From Pseudomonas sp. CFBP13508 (GTDB taxonomy: Bacteria; Pseudomonadota; Gammaproteobacteria; Pseudomonadales; Pseudomonadaceae), in contig NZ_QFZZ01000002.1 of NCBI RefSeq assembly GCF_005233515.1, positions 801,890 through 865,889 of the forward strand: a stretch of DNA of 64,000 nt. Direction: 5' to 3'. Below the pieces are notes generated by a model, which worked only from the letters and a program-made list of their open reading frames with translations, did no database searches and was not told where the DNA came from. Positions 38,906-47,017 of the stretch are shown piece after piece; position 1 is the stretch's first letter, and the number at the start of each line of letters is the position of its first letter. A program made the position numbers and the translations under genes.

Positions 38906-39082
38906 CTACCTCTTCAGCGCCTTCCAGATTTCTTTTGATTGATCGATGTCGTGTTGCTGCCTTTGTTTTGTTCCACCGCCCAGCAAAAGTGAAGCCCCTC
39001 CTGGCAACCGTACAGAAAACATCCTCAGGCAACGCCGCGTAGGCTGTCGACCTGAATAATCTGTACGAGAAATCCGGCGTAA
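38906..39082 (-). pseudogene. Remnant of a RelE/HigB-like toxin gene
   Basis: Read on the minus strand, the frame ending with TAG at 38906 gives a C-terminus LLLGGGTKQRQQHDIDQSKE followed by IWKALKR, which strongly resembles the end of HigB-type toxins (GGxKxxQxxDIxxA). The frame is closed by a stop at 39083 and no start or N-terminal half is seen, so the gene is broken. Its stop lies four bases before the antitoxin ATG, the normal toxin-antitoxin order. Confidence 0.55.
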
Positions 39083-39299
39083 TCAGCCATTCAAACGAAA
39101 AGACTACAGCCGCGACCGACGACAATTTCGCCTGAACCAGGCGCAAGACCTCTGGACTGAGATAGCCCTGTAGGAAGCAGGCTTTGCTCACGTAAGAACT
39201 GGATTTTTCATTACTTCAAGCACCCGCCGCTCTCTCCCTGAATTGCCCTTCGACCGACAAGCTCCCCTGGCTCGATTCAGCGCCATGCAGGGAGTGGGC

Positions 39300-40547
39300 A
39301 TGCCTCAATACAAATACCTTCTCGACGATGACTGGTTATTAAATCCGTATAGCGGTGGCAGGGCCTGGTTTACTTTGCTTCCACCGAAAGCGCCGGAGCC
39401 GGTGTACATCGAGAAGGATGAGTGGCCTGCGCCCAAGCCACGCGAAGACAGGGTCTTTGCCAAATCCTGCACGCCGGACAACTGGTGTCGCACGGACGCT
39501 GGCACTGCCGAGGAGCCAGCCAGCAACTTCGGCAAGATCATGGTCGCCGGCGCCATGCTCATGCCATCCGCCAGTACCGCTGTCGCGACGGCAATAGGCG
39601 CCGACCTGGCTTTGGGGCGTCTGGCCGGCGGCGGGATTTTGCAACAGCGCCTGAACTGGGCCATCCGCGGCGCCGGCGGGCCGGCCAGCGTGTTCGTGCT
39701 GGGAATGCTGCCGAGCAAAATGGCCGACGGCACGCTTCACACCGACGAAGAACTACGCCGCATGAGCCGTGCCACCACGCGCGTGCGCTTCCAGTTTCGT
39801 CGTGATGCCGAAGGTGTTCTGCGGGTCTACGGCATCCACTCCGGCGCCTCTGGCGACGACGCCGTACGCACGGTGAACGTCAAGTGGAACGCCGACAAGA
39901 CCGCCATGGAGGCCAAGCTCAACGGCATCACCATTCTCTGGACGCCGCAACGCGGGCCGTTGGGGTCGATGCCTCCGCTGGTTTATCCCGACCACGGTGA
40001 GGCACTCGACCCGATCCTCGTCCACCCGATTCCGGAGAACACCGATAGCCAGATTGAGGGTCTGCCGGGCGAGGATGTAACAGCCGAGGATTGTATTCTG
40101 GTGTTCCCGGCGGACACCGGGCTGAAGTCGTTGTATGTGGTTTATTCGAGGCCGGCGAGGCAGACGCCGGGGATCGTTACGGGGGTGGGTGAGGATGTGT
40201 CGGGGATATGGCTTGCGGGGGCTGATTCGGGCGTGGGGGTTCCGATTCCAACAGACGTTGCCAACTCTCTACGAGGACGAGAATTCAAAAACTTCGACTC
40301 ATTCAGAGCAACCTTTTGGAAAACGGTTGCAGAGTCAGCATCGGGGGGTGAGTTGATTGAACAGAATGTTGGTCGCATGCGTAAGGGTAAGGCGCCACGT
40401 GTGCGTAAAGCCGATAGAGTCGGCGGTAGAAAGTCTTATGAAATTCACCATCTCGAAAAAATATCCAAGGGCGGTGGCGTATATGACCTAGATAACCTTC
40501 GAGTAAATACTCCTCGGAACCATATAGATATACACCGGCGTGAATAG
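39300..40547 (+). CDS. S-type-pyocin-like bacteriocin with HNH DNase domain
   Basis: A 415-residue protein starting MPQYKYLLDDDW; GGGAG lies five bases before this ATG, so it is preferred to an upstream frame start at 39243. Residues about 80-285 match the pyocin-S translocation domain. Residues about 290-415 are a complete colicin-type DNase: SFRATFWKTVA, VGGRKSYEIHHLEKIS, and DNLRVNTPRNHIDIH, with HNH histidines at about 383, 384, 408 and 412. Only about 80 residues precede the pyocin domain, so a receptor-binding domain of normal S pyocins is absent. It would cut target DNA after entry. The cognate immunity gene starts six bases downstream. Confidence 0.85.
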   Translation: MPQYKYLLDDDWLLNPYSGGRAWFTLLPPKAPEPVYIEKDEWPAPKPREDRVFAKSCTPDNWCRTDAGTAEEPASNFGKIMVAGAMLMPSASTAVATAIGADLALGRLAGGGILQQRLNWAIRGAGGPASVFVLGMLPSKMADGTLHTDEELRRMSRATTRVRFQFRRDAEGVLRVYGIHSGASGDDAVRTVNVKWNADKTAMEAKLNGITILWTPQRGPLGSMPPLVYPDHGEALDPILVHPIPENTDSQIEGLPGEDVTAEDCILVFPADTGLKSLYVVYSRPARQTPGIVTGVGEDVSGIWLAGADSGVGVPIPTDVANSLRGREFKNFDSFRATFWKTVAESASGGELIEQNVGRMRKGKAPRVRKADRVGGRKSYEIHHLEKISKGGGVYDLDNLRVNTPRNHIDIHRRE

Positions 40548-40553
40548 GCAAAT

Positions 40554-40829
40554 ATGAAAGACACCTTATTAAAAGCCAGCATTTCTGAGTACACAGAGGC
40601 CGAATTCGTCGCGCTACTACAAGAGCTCGCGAAAGAGGATGAAGAGGCTGAAAACGATGATCGTGCTGATTTACTGTTGGCACACTTCGAGACAATCAGC
40701 GAGCATCCAGCAGGATCGGACTTGATCTACTACCCGGAGCCTGGTGCTGATAACTCGCCTGTGGGGGTAATGCAAAGTGTCAGGGACTGGCGAGCAGCAC
40801 AGGGATTATCCGGGTTCAAAGACTCTTGA
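40554..40829 (+). CDS. Colicin/pyocin DNase immunity protein (first copy)
   Basis: A 91-residue acidic protein of the Im2/Im7/Im9 family: SISEYTEAEFVALLQELAK, EHPAGSDLIYYPEPGADNSP and WRAAQGLSGFK. The SDLIYYP motif holds the two Tyr residues that contact the DNase. Its ATG is six bases after the bacteriocin stop codon, so it is the likely partner of the DNase at 39300. Confidence 0.92.
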   Translation: MKDTLLKASISEYTEAEFVALLQELAKEDEEAENDDRADLLLAHFETISEHPAGSDLIYYPEPGADNSPVGVMQSVRDWRAAQGLSGFKDS

Positions 40830-40926
40830 TAAGTCGTGTCGTTGAGGGTTCGAGCCATCGAGTTAACTTTGGCTCTCACGATTTATTGCGTCTCAACACA
40901 TCCAAGATTCGTGCATGAGATAGGCA

Positions 40927-41193
40927 ATGGCAACGGAATTCCTTATTAAAGACGAATTGTCAGATTACACCGAGCAAGAATTCATCAACCTCCTTGAGCG
41001 CATTGTCGGAAATGAGGGGAGCGAGAAAGAAGAAAGCAAGCTCGTTCTTCACTTCAATTTGATTTGTGGACATCCAAGAGGATCCGATTTGATTTTTTAC
41101 CCTGAAAATGGCGCCGATGACTCGGCACAGGGAATCATTGAGTCATTGAAGAAATGGCGTAGTGACCATGGGCTGTCGGGCTTCAAGCAATGA
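40927..41193 (+). CDS. Colicin/pyocin DNase immunity protein (second copy)
   Basis: An 88-residue Im-family protein (ELSDYTEQEFINLLERI, GHPRGSDLIFYPENGADDS, WRSDHGLSGFKQ). The first Tyr of the YY pair is Phe here, and helix II differs from the first copy. It has its own GAGATAGG site after a 97-base gap, and no DNase gene precedes it, so it probably guards against a foreign bacteriocin. Confidence 0.9.
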   Translation: MATEFLIKDELSDYTEQEFINLLERIVGNEGSEKEESKLVLHFNLICGHPRGSDLIFYPENGADDSAQGIIESLKKWRSDHGLSGFKQ

Positions 41194-41459
41194 TAAGAAA
41201 ACGCACCAAGCAAAGCATAGCTGACTACACAGAATCAGAATTCATCTGTTTCGTGAAAAATATAAGAGCAGTCAACAGAAGTGGGTCTGACAAGGAGCTT
41301 GGCAGATTGCTGGCGGAATTCAGGGCTTTGACCGGCCACCCCGCTGGAACAGACCTGATCTTCTACCCCGAGCCCGGAGCAGATACAACATCTGCCGGAA
41401 TAGCTCGTACAGTCATGGCATGGCGCGAAGCGAATCGACTACCCGGATTCAAGACATGA
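41190..41459 (+). CDS. Colicin/pyocin DNase immunity protein (third copy)
   Basis: An 89-residue Im-family protein (SIADYTESEFICFVKNIRA, GHPAGTDLIFYPEPGADTTS, WREANRLPGFKT). Basic residues at the N-terminus (MIRKRTKQ) are unusual for these acidic proteins. The ATG overlaps the stop of the second copy by four bases, so the two are translated together. Confidence 0.9.
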   Translation: MIRKRTKQSIADYTESEFICFVKNIRAVNRSGSDKELGRLLAEFRALTGHPAGTDLIFYPEPGADTTSAGIARTVMAWREANRLPGFKT

Positions 41460-41509
41460 ATCCAGCCGCCCGTTTCATTTGAACTGTGGAACTACAACTT
41501 GGGAATGTC

Positions 41510-41758
41510 ATGACTAACATATCCGACTACATCGAAGCAGAATTCTTGAAATTTGTGCAATCTGTTCTTGCAGCCAACACAAGCCCAGACGAGATTCTCG
41601 ATCCGCTGTTGTTTGAATTTGTACGTCTGTGTGAGCACCCAGCGGGCACTGACCTTATCTATTGGCCCGAGGACATGAAACAACAAACAGCCGAGAGCAT
41701 TACCGAAATCGTGAAAAAGTGGCGCTCTACCCATGGTCTACCCGGCTTCAAGCAATAA
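41510..41758 (+). CDS. Colicin/pyocin DNase immunity protein (fourth, divergent copy)
   Basis: An 82-residue Im-family protein (NISDYIEAEFLKFVQSVLA, EHPAGTDLIYWPEDMK, WRSTHGLPGFKQ). The second Tyr of the conserved YY is Trp, and the GADxS loop is replaced by MKQQTAES, so its DNase specificity must differ. GGGAA precedes the ATG at 41510; a GTG at 41486 in frame is less likely. It is the most divergent of the four. Confidence 0.87.
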   Translation: MTNISDYIEAEFLKFVQSVLAANTSPDEILDPLLFEFVRLCEHPAGTDLIYWPEDMKQQTAESITEIVKKWRSTHGLPGFKQ

Positions 41759-41818
41759 GTTTCTGACTCACTAACCCCTGCATAACTCTCAAGAAGATCG
41801 CATCGCCTGAGTTACCCC

Positions 41819-41843
41819 TTTCGCGAGCAGGCTCGCTCCCACA
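41819..41843. repeat. Single REP element
   Basis: One unpaired copy of GCGAGCAGGCTCGCTCCCAC between the last immunity gene and ggt. All other copies of this core in the window occur as inverted pairs. Confidence 0.85.
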
Positions 41844-41976
41844 AGGGCATCGTTTTCGGCCAATCGATTGGCGCGGCCGCTGAGCGGGAGGGCTGTAATC
41901 CTCACGCAGTTTGCACCCCGCCGGCCCGCTCGATAAAGTCCCCGAAGACTTCTACCCCCACGGACGGAGAGCCCGC

Positions 41977-43809
41977 GTGTTTCCAGCCCAGCCCTTGAAG
42001 CGCTTTCGCCTGCCAGCCCTGACACTGCTTGTCAGCGCTCTGACCCTCACCGCATGCAACGCCCCGCCCTCTTCTTCGTTGCCGCTGGCACCGGAAGCCG
42101 CTTCCGGTTACCGCACTGATCTGCAAACCCGACACGCCAATAAACACATGGCCGCTGCTGCCAATCCACTCGCGGCCGAAGCCGGGCGGGAGATGTTGCG
42201 TCAGGGTGGTTCGGCGATTGATGCGGCGATTGCGATGCAGGCGGTGTTGACGCTGGTTGAGCCGCAGTCTTCCGGGATCGGTGGCGGGGCGATGATTGTG
42301 TTGTGGGATGGCAAGCAGGTGCGCACCTATGACGGCCGCGAAACGGCGCCGGCCGGGGCCACTGAGAAGCTGTTCCTGAAGGCTGACGGTAAACCGATGG
42401 CTTTCACGCAAGCGCAGATCGGCGGGCGCTCGGTCGGTACGCCCGGGGTATTGCGCGCGCTGGAGCTGTCGCATCGACAACACGGTCGCTTGCCATGGGC
42501 GAAGCTGTTTGAGCCAGCGATCAAACTGGCCGAGCAAGGCTTTGCGATTTCCCCGCGCCTGCATTCGCTGCTGACTGCCGATCCACTGATACGCCAGTCG
42601 CCAGACATGGCTGCGTACTTCCTGAATGACGATGGCAGCGTCAAAGCCGTCGGCACGCGCCTGCAAAACCCGAAGTTGGCCGCCGTGTTCAAACGCATCG
42701 CCAGCGAAGGTGCCGATGCGCTGTACAACGGTCCGATCGCCGAAGAGATCGTCGCCAAGGTTCAACAGCACGCCAACCCCGGCAGCCTGTCGCTGAACGA
42801 TTTGCAGCGTTATCAGGCCAAGGAGCGCGCGCCGCTGTGTACCGACTACAAGCGTTGGCAGGTCTGCGGCATGCCGCCACCGTCGTCAGGCGGGATCGCC
42901 GTGGCGCAGATTCTCGGCACGTTGCAGGCGCTGGAGACTCGCGATCCACGCCTGTCGCTGACCCCGCTCAAACCAGTGAACAGCAATAGGCCGGCCGGCA
43001 TAGAACCGGCGCCGCAAGCGGTGCATCTGATCGCCGAGGCTGAACGTCTGGCCTATGCCGACCGTGCGCAATACGTGGCCGACACCGACTTCGTCCCGGT
43101 GCCGGTCAAAGGGTTGCTCGATCCTGCCTATCTGGCCAGCCGCGCCAGCCTGATCGGCGAGCGCAGCATGGGCAGCGCCAAACCGGGCACACCACCGGGC
43201 GTGCAGGTTGCCTACGCACCGGACCGCTCGCCGTTGCGCATCTCGACCTCGCAAGTGGTCGCGGTGGATGATCTCGGCGGCGCCGTGTCGATGACCACCA
43301 CCATCGAAGCCGCGTTCGGCTCGCACCTGATGGTTCAGGGTTTTCTGCTGAACAACCAGATGACCGACTTCTCGTTCATCCCCGAAGAGAACGGGCAGAA
43401 AGTCGCGAACCGCGTCGAACCGGGCAAACGCCCACGCTCGTCGATGGCGCCGACGCTGATCTTTGATCGCAACACCGGTGAATTTGTCGCCACGGTCGGC
43501 TCCCCCGGCGGCTCGCAGATCATCGAATACGTGGCGAAAACCACCATCGGCCTGCTCGACTGGAACCTCGATGCACAAAGTGCGATCAACCTGCCCAACT
43601 TCGGCAGCCGCAATGGCCCGACCGAACTGGAACAGGGGCAGTTCAGCCCGGCGCTGATTCAGGCGTTGAAAGACAAAGGGCATGCGGTGAATGAAATCGA
43701 TATGACCAGCGGCACCCAAGCAATCGTGCGGGTGAAGGATGCGCAGGGCAAAGCGACATTGACGGGGGGTGCCGATCCTCGGCGTGAGGGAGAGGCGTTG
43801 GGGGATTGA
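41977..43809 (+). CDS. ggt: Gamma-glutamyltranspeptidase (lipoprotein form)
   Basis: A 610-residue Ntn-hydrolase precursor that splits itself into two subunits and hydrolyses or transfers the gamma-glutamyl group of glutathione. GTG start after GGAGAG with five-base spacing; the signal sequence ends in a lipobox (LTAC), so it is probably membrane-anchored on the periplasmic side. Family blocks: GGSAIDAAIAMQAVLTLVEP, SSGIGGGAMIV, PPPSSGGIAVAQ, and the small subunit begins near ISTSQVVAVDD, where the Thr is the autocleavage nucleophile; LLNNQMTDFS follows. Confidence 0.93.
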   Translation: MFPAQPLKRFRLPALTLLVSALTLTACNAPPSSSLPLAPEAASGYRTDLQTRHANKHMAAAANPLAAEAGREMLRQGGSAIDAAIAMQAVLTLVEPQSSGIGGGAMIVLWDGKQVRTYDGRETAPAGATEKLFLKADGKPMAFTQAQIGGRSVGTPGVLRALELSHRQHGRLPWAKLFEPAIKLAEQGFAISPRLHSLLTADPLIRQSPDMAAYFLNDDGSVKAVGTRLQNPKLAAVFKRIASEGADALYNGPIAEEIVAKVQQHANPGSLSLNDLQRYQAKERAPLCTDYKRWQVCGMPPPSSGGIAVAQILGTLQALETRDPRLSLTPLKPVNSNRPAGIEPAPQAVHLIAEAERLAYADRAQYVADTDFVPVPVKGLLDPAYLASRASLIGERSMGSAKPGTPPGVQVAYAPDRSPLRISTSQVVAVDDLGGAVSMTTTIEAAFGSHLMVQGFLLNNQMTDFSFIPEENGQKVANRVEPGKRPRSSMAPTLIFDRNTGEFVATVGSPGGSQIIEYVAKTTIGLLDWNLDAQSAINLPNFGSRNGPTELEQGQFSPALIQALKDKGHAVNEIDMTSGTQAIVRVKDAQGKATLTGGADPRREGEALGD

Positions 43810-43826
43810 GTATTACGAAGTGGGCA

Positions 43827-43859
43827 GAAAAGGCTTACCGGGAGGTAGGCCTTTTTTTT
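43827..43859 (+). terminator. Rho-independent terminator of ggt
   Basis: Stem AAAAGGCTTACC / GGTAGGCCTTTT followed by a T run, 18 bases after the ggt stop codon. Confidence 0.88.
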
Positions 43860-43965
43860 CGGCGATTGGCTCTGTTCATATGTCCCTAGTCGCCTTTTCC
43901 TACCCCGAAAAATAGTTGCTTGGCTTAAATTCAATCAGCAAAGATCGTAAGAAAATGGAGCAACC

Positions 43966-44160
43966 ATTAATCCGAGCCCGATCCATACCGAAGAAGATTA
44001 CAGACTGGCACTCAAAAAGGTTTCTGCGCTGTTCGACAGTGAGCCGGAACCTGGCACCTCTGAGGGTGATTATTTCAACGAAATGATTAACCTCATCGAA
44101 GCCTATGAAGCCCGGCAATGTCAGCGATTCGCCACCAAATGCACCCCAAACAACAAATAG
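43966..44160 (+). pseudogene. HigA-like antitoxin remnant with ATT in place of the start codon
   Basis: The frame reads INPSPIHTEEDYRLALKK, continues with VSALFDSEPEPGTSEGDYF and then LIEAYEA, a very good match to the N-terminal half of HigA antitoxins (normally M-N-x-x-PIHTEEDY...). The first codon is ATT where ATG is expected, six bases after GGAG. The C-terminal helix-turn-helix is gone; the frame ends RQCQRFATKCTPNNK inside the 3' end of the convergent LysE gene. It is therefore a broken antitoxin, possibly from a recombination that placed lysE here. Confidence 0.6.
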
Positions 44161-44753
44161 CACCCACCTGCCAATCGATCCAGCCACTGGCGTGACCGCT
44201 CGTAGACACTAGCAACCCGGCGGCTGGCGAAGAACAGAGCGACGCTGCAATACCAGCTGAACGACAGCGTGGCCATGGTCAGCACGGCCAGCGCCAGCAG
44301 GAGCGGCGGTACGTGGGGCGGCATGGCGGTGGCGAAGATGGTGGCGACAAAGAGTGCCGATTTCGGGTTGGTCATGTTGCCGAGGAAACCGCGAGCGTAG
44401 ACGCCGGAATAAGTCTGCCGGGGCGCAGCCGGTGTACGGGGGGCAACCGTAGCCTTGCGCTTGAATTGTTTCAGCCCCAGATAAATCAGGTAGCAACCGC
44501 CGACAATCTTGAAGCCCAGATAGAGGGTCGGCGCGGCGCTGAACAGCGTCTTGATTCCCAAGCCGCCGGCAAGGCCCCACAGCACCGTGCCGGTGGCCAC
44601 GCCCAGCGCAGCCACCACGCCATGTCGGCGCGAGTGACTGGCCGCGAGTTGCGCAATGTTGAAGAAATTTGGCCCGGGCGTGACCACCGCCACCGTCCAC
44701 AACAGCGCCAGCGACAGCAACGGGGCAAGATAACCGGCAACAGAAACGTCCAT
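44121..44753 (-). CDS. LysE-family amino-acid exporter
   Basis: A 210-residue membrane protein with about six hydrophobic helices. The N-terminal VVTPGPNFFNIAQLAAS and GFLGNMTNPKSALFVATIFA are typical of the LysE/RhtB group, which exports amino acids or derivatives. Its 3' end overlaps the HigA remnant. No linked regulator is visible. Substrate unknown. Confidence 0.87.
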   Translation of the reverse strand: MDVSVAGYLAPLLSLALLWTVAVVTPGPNFFNIAQLAASHSRRHGVVAALGVATGTVLWGLAGGLGIKTLFSAAPTLYLGFKIVGGCYLIYLGLKQFKRKATVAPRTPAAPRQTYSGVYARGFLGNMTNPKSALFVATIFATAMPPHVPPLLLALAVLTMATLSFSWYCSVALFFASRRVASVYERSRQWLDRLAGGCYLLFGVHLVANR

Positions 44754-44826
44754 GAGCGTTGCGCCTGAGCAGTGAAATGAAGCCTCTACCTTGCTACATC
44801 CGCTGACGGTTTTCCATCAACGTCAT

Positions 44827-45426
44827 TTAAACCGCCAACGTCTTGCCATCCACCCCATCCCCAATCTTCAGGAAATGCCCGCCCGCAACGTGATGCAGCG
44901 TGCGCAATCCATCCTGCCCTTCGAAATGCCAGCGCCCATCGCTGAACACACGCTCATCGGCCTGGGCAGCAATGACTTCGGCAAGGAACAGGTCGTATTG
45001 CTCGTGATTGCGCGGCTCCGGCAGCAGGCGGCATTCGAGCCAGGCGACACAGCCGTCGAGCAGCGGCGCTTCAACCTGTTCGCCAGCGAAGGTGTGTAGG
45101 CCGTACGCCTGAAACTTGTCCCGGCCCTGGTTGCGGGTGATTTCCAGGCCGGAGGTGTTGCCGACGGTTTGCACGATATCGGCCTGATTGACGCAAGGCA
45201 CGTTCAACACAAAAGTGCCGGAGGCTTCGAGCAACTGGCGGGTCCAGGTGGATTTGTCGAGGACGACGGCGACTTTTGGTGGTTCGAAATCCAGCGGCAT
45301 GGCCCAGGCGGCGGCCATGATGTTGCGCTGGCCGTCGTGAGCGGCGCTGACCAGCACGGTCGGCCCGTGGTTGAGCAGGCGGTAGGCTTTGTTCAGGGGC
45401 ACCGGACGGCGGTGGGAGACGCTCAT
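44827..45426 (-). CDS. Flavin reductase family protein (flavoredoxin type)
   Basis: A 199-residue flavoprotein. VPLNKAYRLLNHGPTVLVSA and NIMAAAWAMPLDFEPPKVAVVLDKSTWT are the FMN-binding flavin-reductase-like core; TFVLNVPCVNQA follows. The ATG at 45426 follows GGAG; the longer frame is rejected. It may supply reduced flavin to an unknown partner. It is about 70 bases downstream of the LysE gene on the same strand. Confidence 0.85.
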   Translation of the reverse strand: MSVSHRRPVPLNKAYRLLNHGPTVLVSAAHDGQRNIMAAAWAMPLDFEPPKVAVVLDKSTWTRQLLEASGTFVLNVPCVNQADIVQTVGNTSGLEITRNQGRDKFQAYGLHTFAGEQVEAPLLDGCVAWLECRLLPEPRNHEQYDLFLAEVIAAQADERVFSDGRWHFEGQDGLRTLHHVAGGHFLKIGDGVDGKTLAV

Positions 45427-45487
45427 GGGAATCTGCTCCGGAGGAAAAGGAGCCGATTGTAGCGTTGTCACTGGCGAAACACAGAAC

Positions 45488-45572
45488 CTGTGGGAGCGAG
45501 CCTGCTCGCGAAAGCGGCGTGTCAGCCAACATTAATGTTGAATCGCCTTCGCGAGCAGGCTCGCTCCCACAG
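45488..45572. repeat. REPIN, GCGAGCAGGCTCGCTCCC family
   Basis: Inverted REP pair between the flavin reductase and the PAS-MCP gene. Confidence 0.92.
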
Positions 45573-45586
45573 TTGATCAGTGTCGA

Positions 45587-46903
45587 TCAGTGAGACAGCT
45601 GATTGGCAAACTGCCCCACCGCATCCACCACTTTCTGCGCACCGTCCTGAATCTCGACGATCACCGTGCCCGCCTCCGCCGCCAGCGCCAGGCCCTGTTC
45701 AGCCTGAAGCTTGCCGTCGGTCATCAGGGCCACGGCGTTGCGGGCCATTTCCTGGTTCTGTCGTACCACGCCGACGATTTCGTCCGTCGCCTGGCTGGTG
45801 CGCGAGGCCAGTTGCCGGACCTCGTCCGCGACCACGGCAAAACCACGGCCCTGCTCGCCGGCCCGGGCGGCTTCGATCGCGGCGTTGAGCGCCAGCAGGT
45901 TGGTCTGTTCGGCAATGCCGCTGATGGTTTTGACGATCGTGCCGATCACCAACGACTGCTCGTTGAGCGCCTCGATACCTTCGCCAGCGGCTTGCATGTG
46001 CCGCGACAAATCACGCATCACGTTCACCGCTTCGGTGACGACCGTGGTGCCCCGTTGTGCGGTGCTGTCGGTCTGTTGCGAGGTGCTGTAAGCGATGCTG
46101 GCCGCGTCGGCAACCGCCTGCTCGCGGTTGACCTGATCGGTGATCACCGTGGCGAACTTCACCACTTTGTACAGTTTGTCGTTGGCATCGACCACCGGGT
46201 TGTAGGACGCTTCCAGCCACACCGTACGACCATGGCTGTCGATACGCTTGAAGCGGCCAGCGACGAATTCGCCGCTGTTCAAGCGCCGCCAGAAATTCTG
46301 GTACTCGGCGCTGTTGTACTCTTCCGGGGCGCAGAACGTGCGGTGATGTTTGCCTTTGATCTGCGCCAGGCTGTAACCCATGCCGTTGAGGAAGCGATCA
46401 TTGGCACTGAGCACATTGCCGTTGAGATCGAACTCGATCACGGCGGTAGAGCGCACCAGCGCGCCGATCAGGTTCTCATGCTCGCGGGAGGCTTCGATGG
46501 TGCGGGTCAGGTCGCTGGCGTAGAAGGAAATGTGTCTGATCCGGCCATCGGACGAGCGCACCGGTTGCACGATGGAACGCAGCCACGCCTCGTCGCCATT
46601 GCCGCGCAACAGGCGCACGGCGCCGGCGAAGTGCTCACCACGGCTCATCGAGTTTTTGAAGCGCTGATGGAATTCGTCGGTTTTGACGTGGGCCGGCACG
46701 ATGTCTTCAATTGCCCGGCCGACCAGGTCCTGGCTCTTGTAGAGCATTTCATCGAGAAAATTCTGGTTGACCGAACGAATCCGCCCGTCGGGCTCAAGGG
46801 TCAGCGCGAGCATTTCGCTTTCCAGGCTTTCCTTCACTTGTACAAGGCTGGAGAGTTCTTCGCGCAGAGCGGCCAGCTCTTGTTTCAAGCGTTTATTGAA
46901 CAT
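45587..46903 (-). CDS. BdlA-like cytoplasmic PAS-PAS-MCP signalling protein
   Basis: A 438-residue soluble transducer with no membrane segment. A short coiled coil at the N-terminus is followed by two PAS domains (about residues 30-145 and 150-265) and a short MCP signalling domain with [20 protein letters not shown] and [17 protein letters not shown]. This layout and length match BdlA, the biofilm-dispersion regulator of P. aeruginosa, more than Aer, which has a membrane anchor. It may sense redox or a small molecule through PAS. Orthology is not proven. Confidence 0.75.
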   Translation of the reverse strand: MFNKRLKQELAALREELSSLVQVKESLESEMLALTLEPDGRIRSVNQNFLDEMLYKSQDLVGRAIEDIVPAHVKTDEFHQRFKNSMSRGEHFAGAVRLLRGNGDEAWLRSIVQPVRSSDGRIRHISFYASDLTRTIEASREHENLIGALVRSTAVIEFDLNGNVLSANDRFLNGMGYSLAQIKGKHHRTFCAPEEYNSAEYQNFWRRLNSGEFVAGRFKRIDSHGRTVWLEASYNPVVDANDKLYKVVKFATVITDQVNREQAVADAASIAYSTSQQTDSTAQRGTTVVTEAVNVMRDLSRHMQAAGEGIEALNEQSLVIGTIVKTISGIAEQTNLLALNAAIEAARAGEQGRGFAVVADEVRQLASRTSQATDEIVGVVRQNQEMARNAVALMTDGKLQAEQGLALAAEAGTVIVEIQDGAQKVVDAVGQFANQLSH

Positions 46904-47017
46904 GGGAAAGCACCGATGGCAGGGTAGTTAGCGGATACAACCTAGCCATCGGCCTTGCGCAGCTTTTCTGAAGCCAGCGCCAGATCCGTCAGTCGAAAAT
47001 AATCCGGCGCTTGCGGC

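Noticed and set aside
38898..39191. 97-codon minus-strand frame (MSKACFLQGYLS...) as an intact toxin
   Set aside because: The toxin-like C-terminus is in a different frame; this frame shows no family match.
39180..39299. LexA/SOS box or P-box upstream of the bacteriocin
   Set aside because: Only a CTGTAC-like half-site near 39061 was seen; no CTGT-N8-ACAG palindrome is present.
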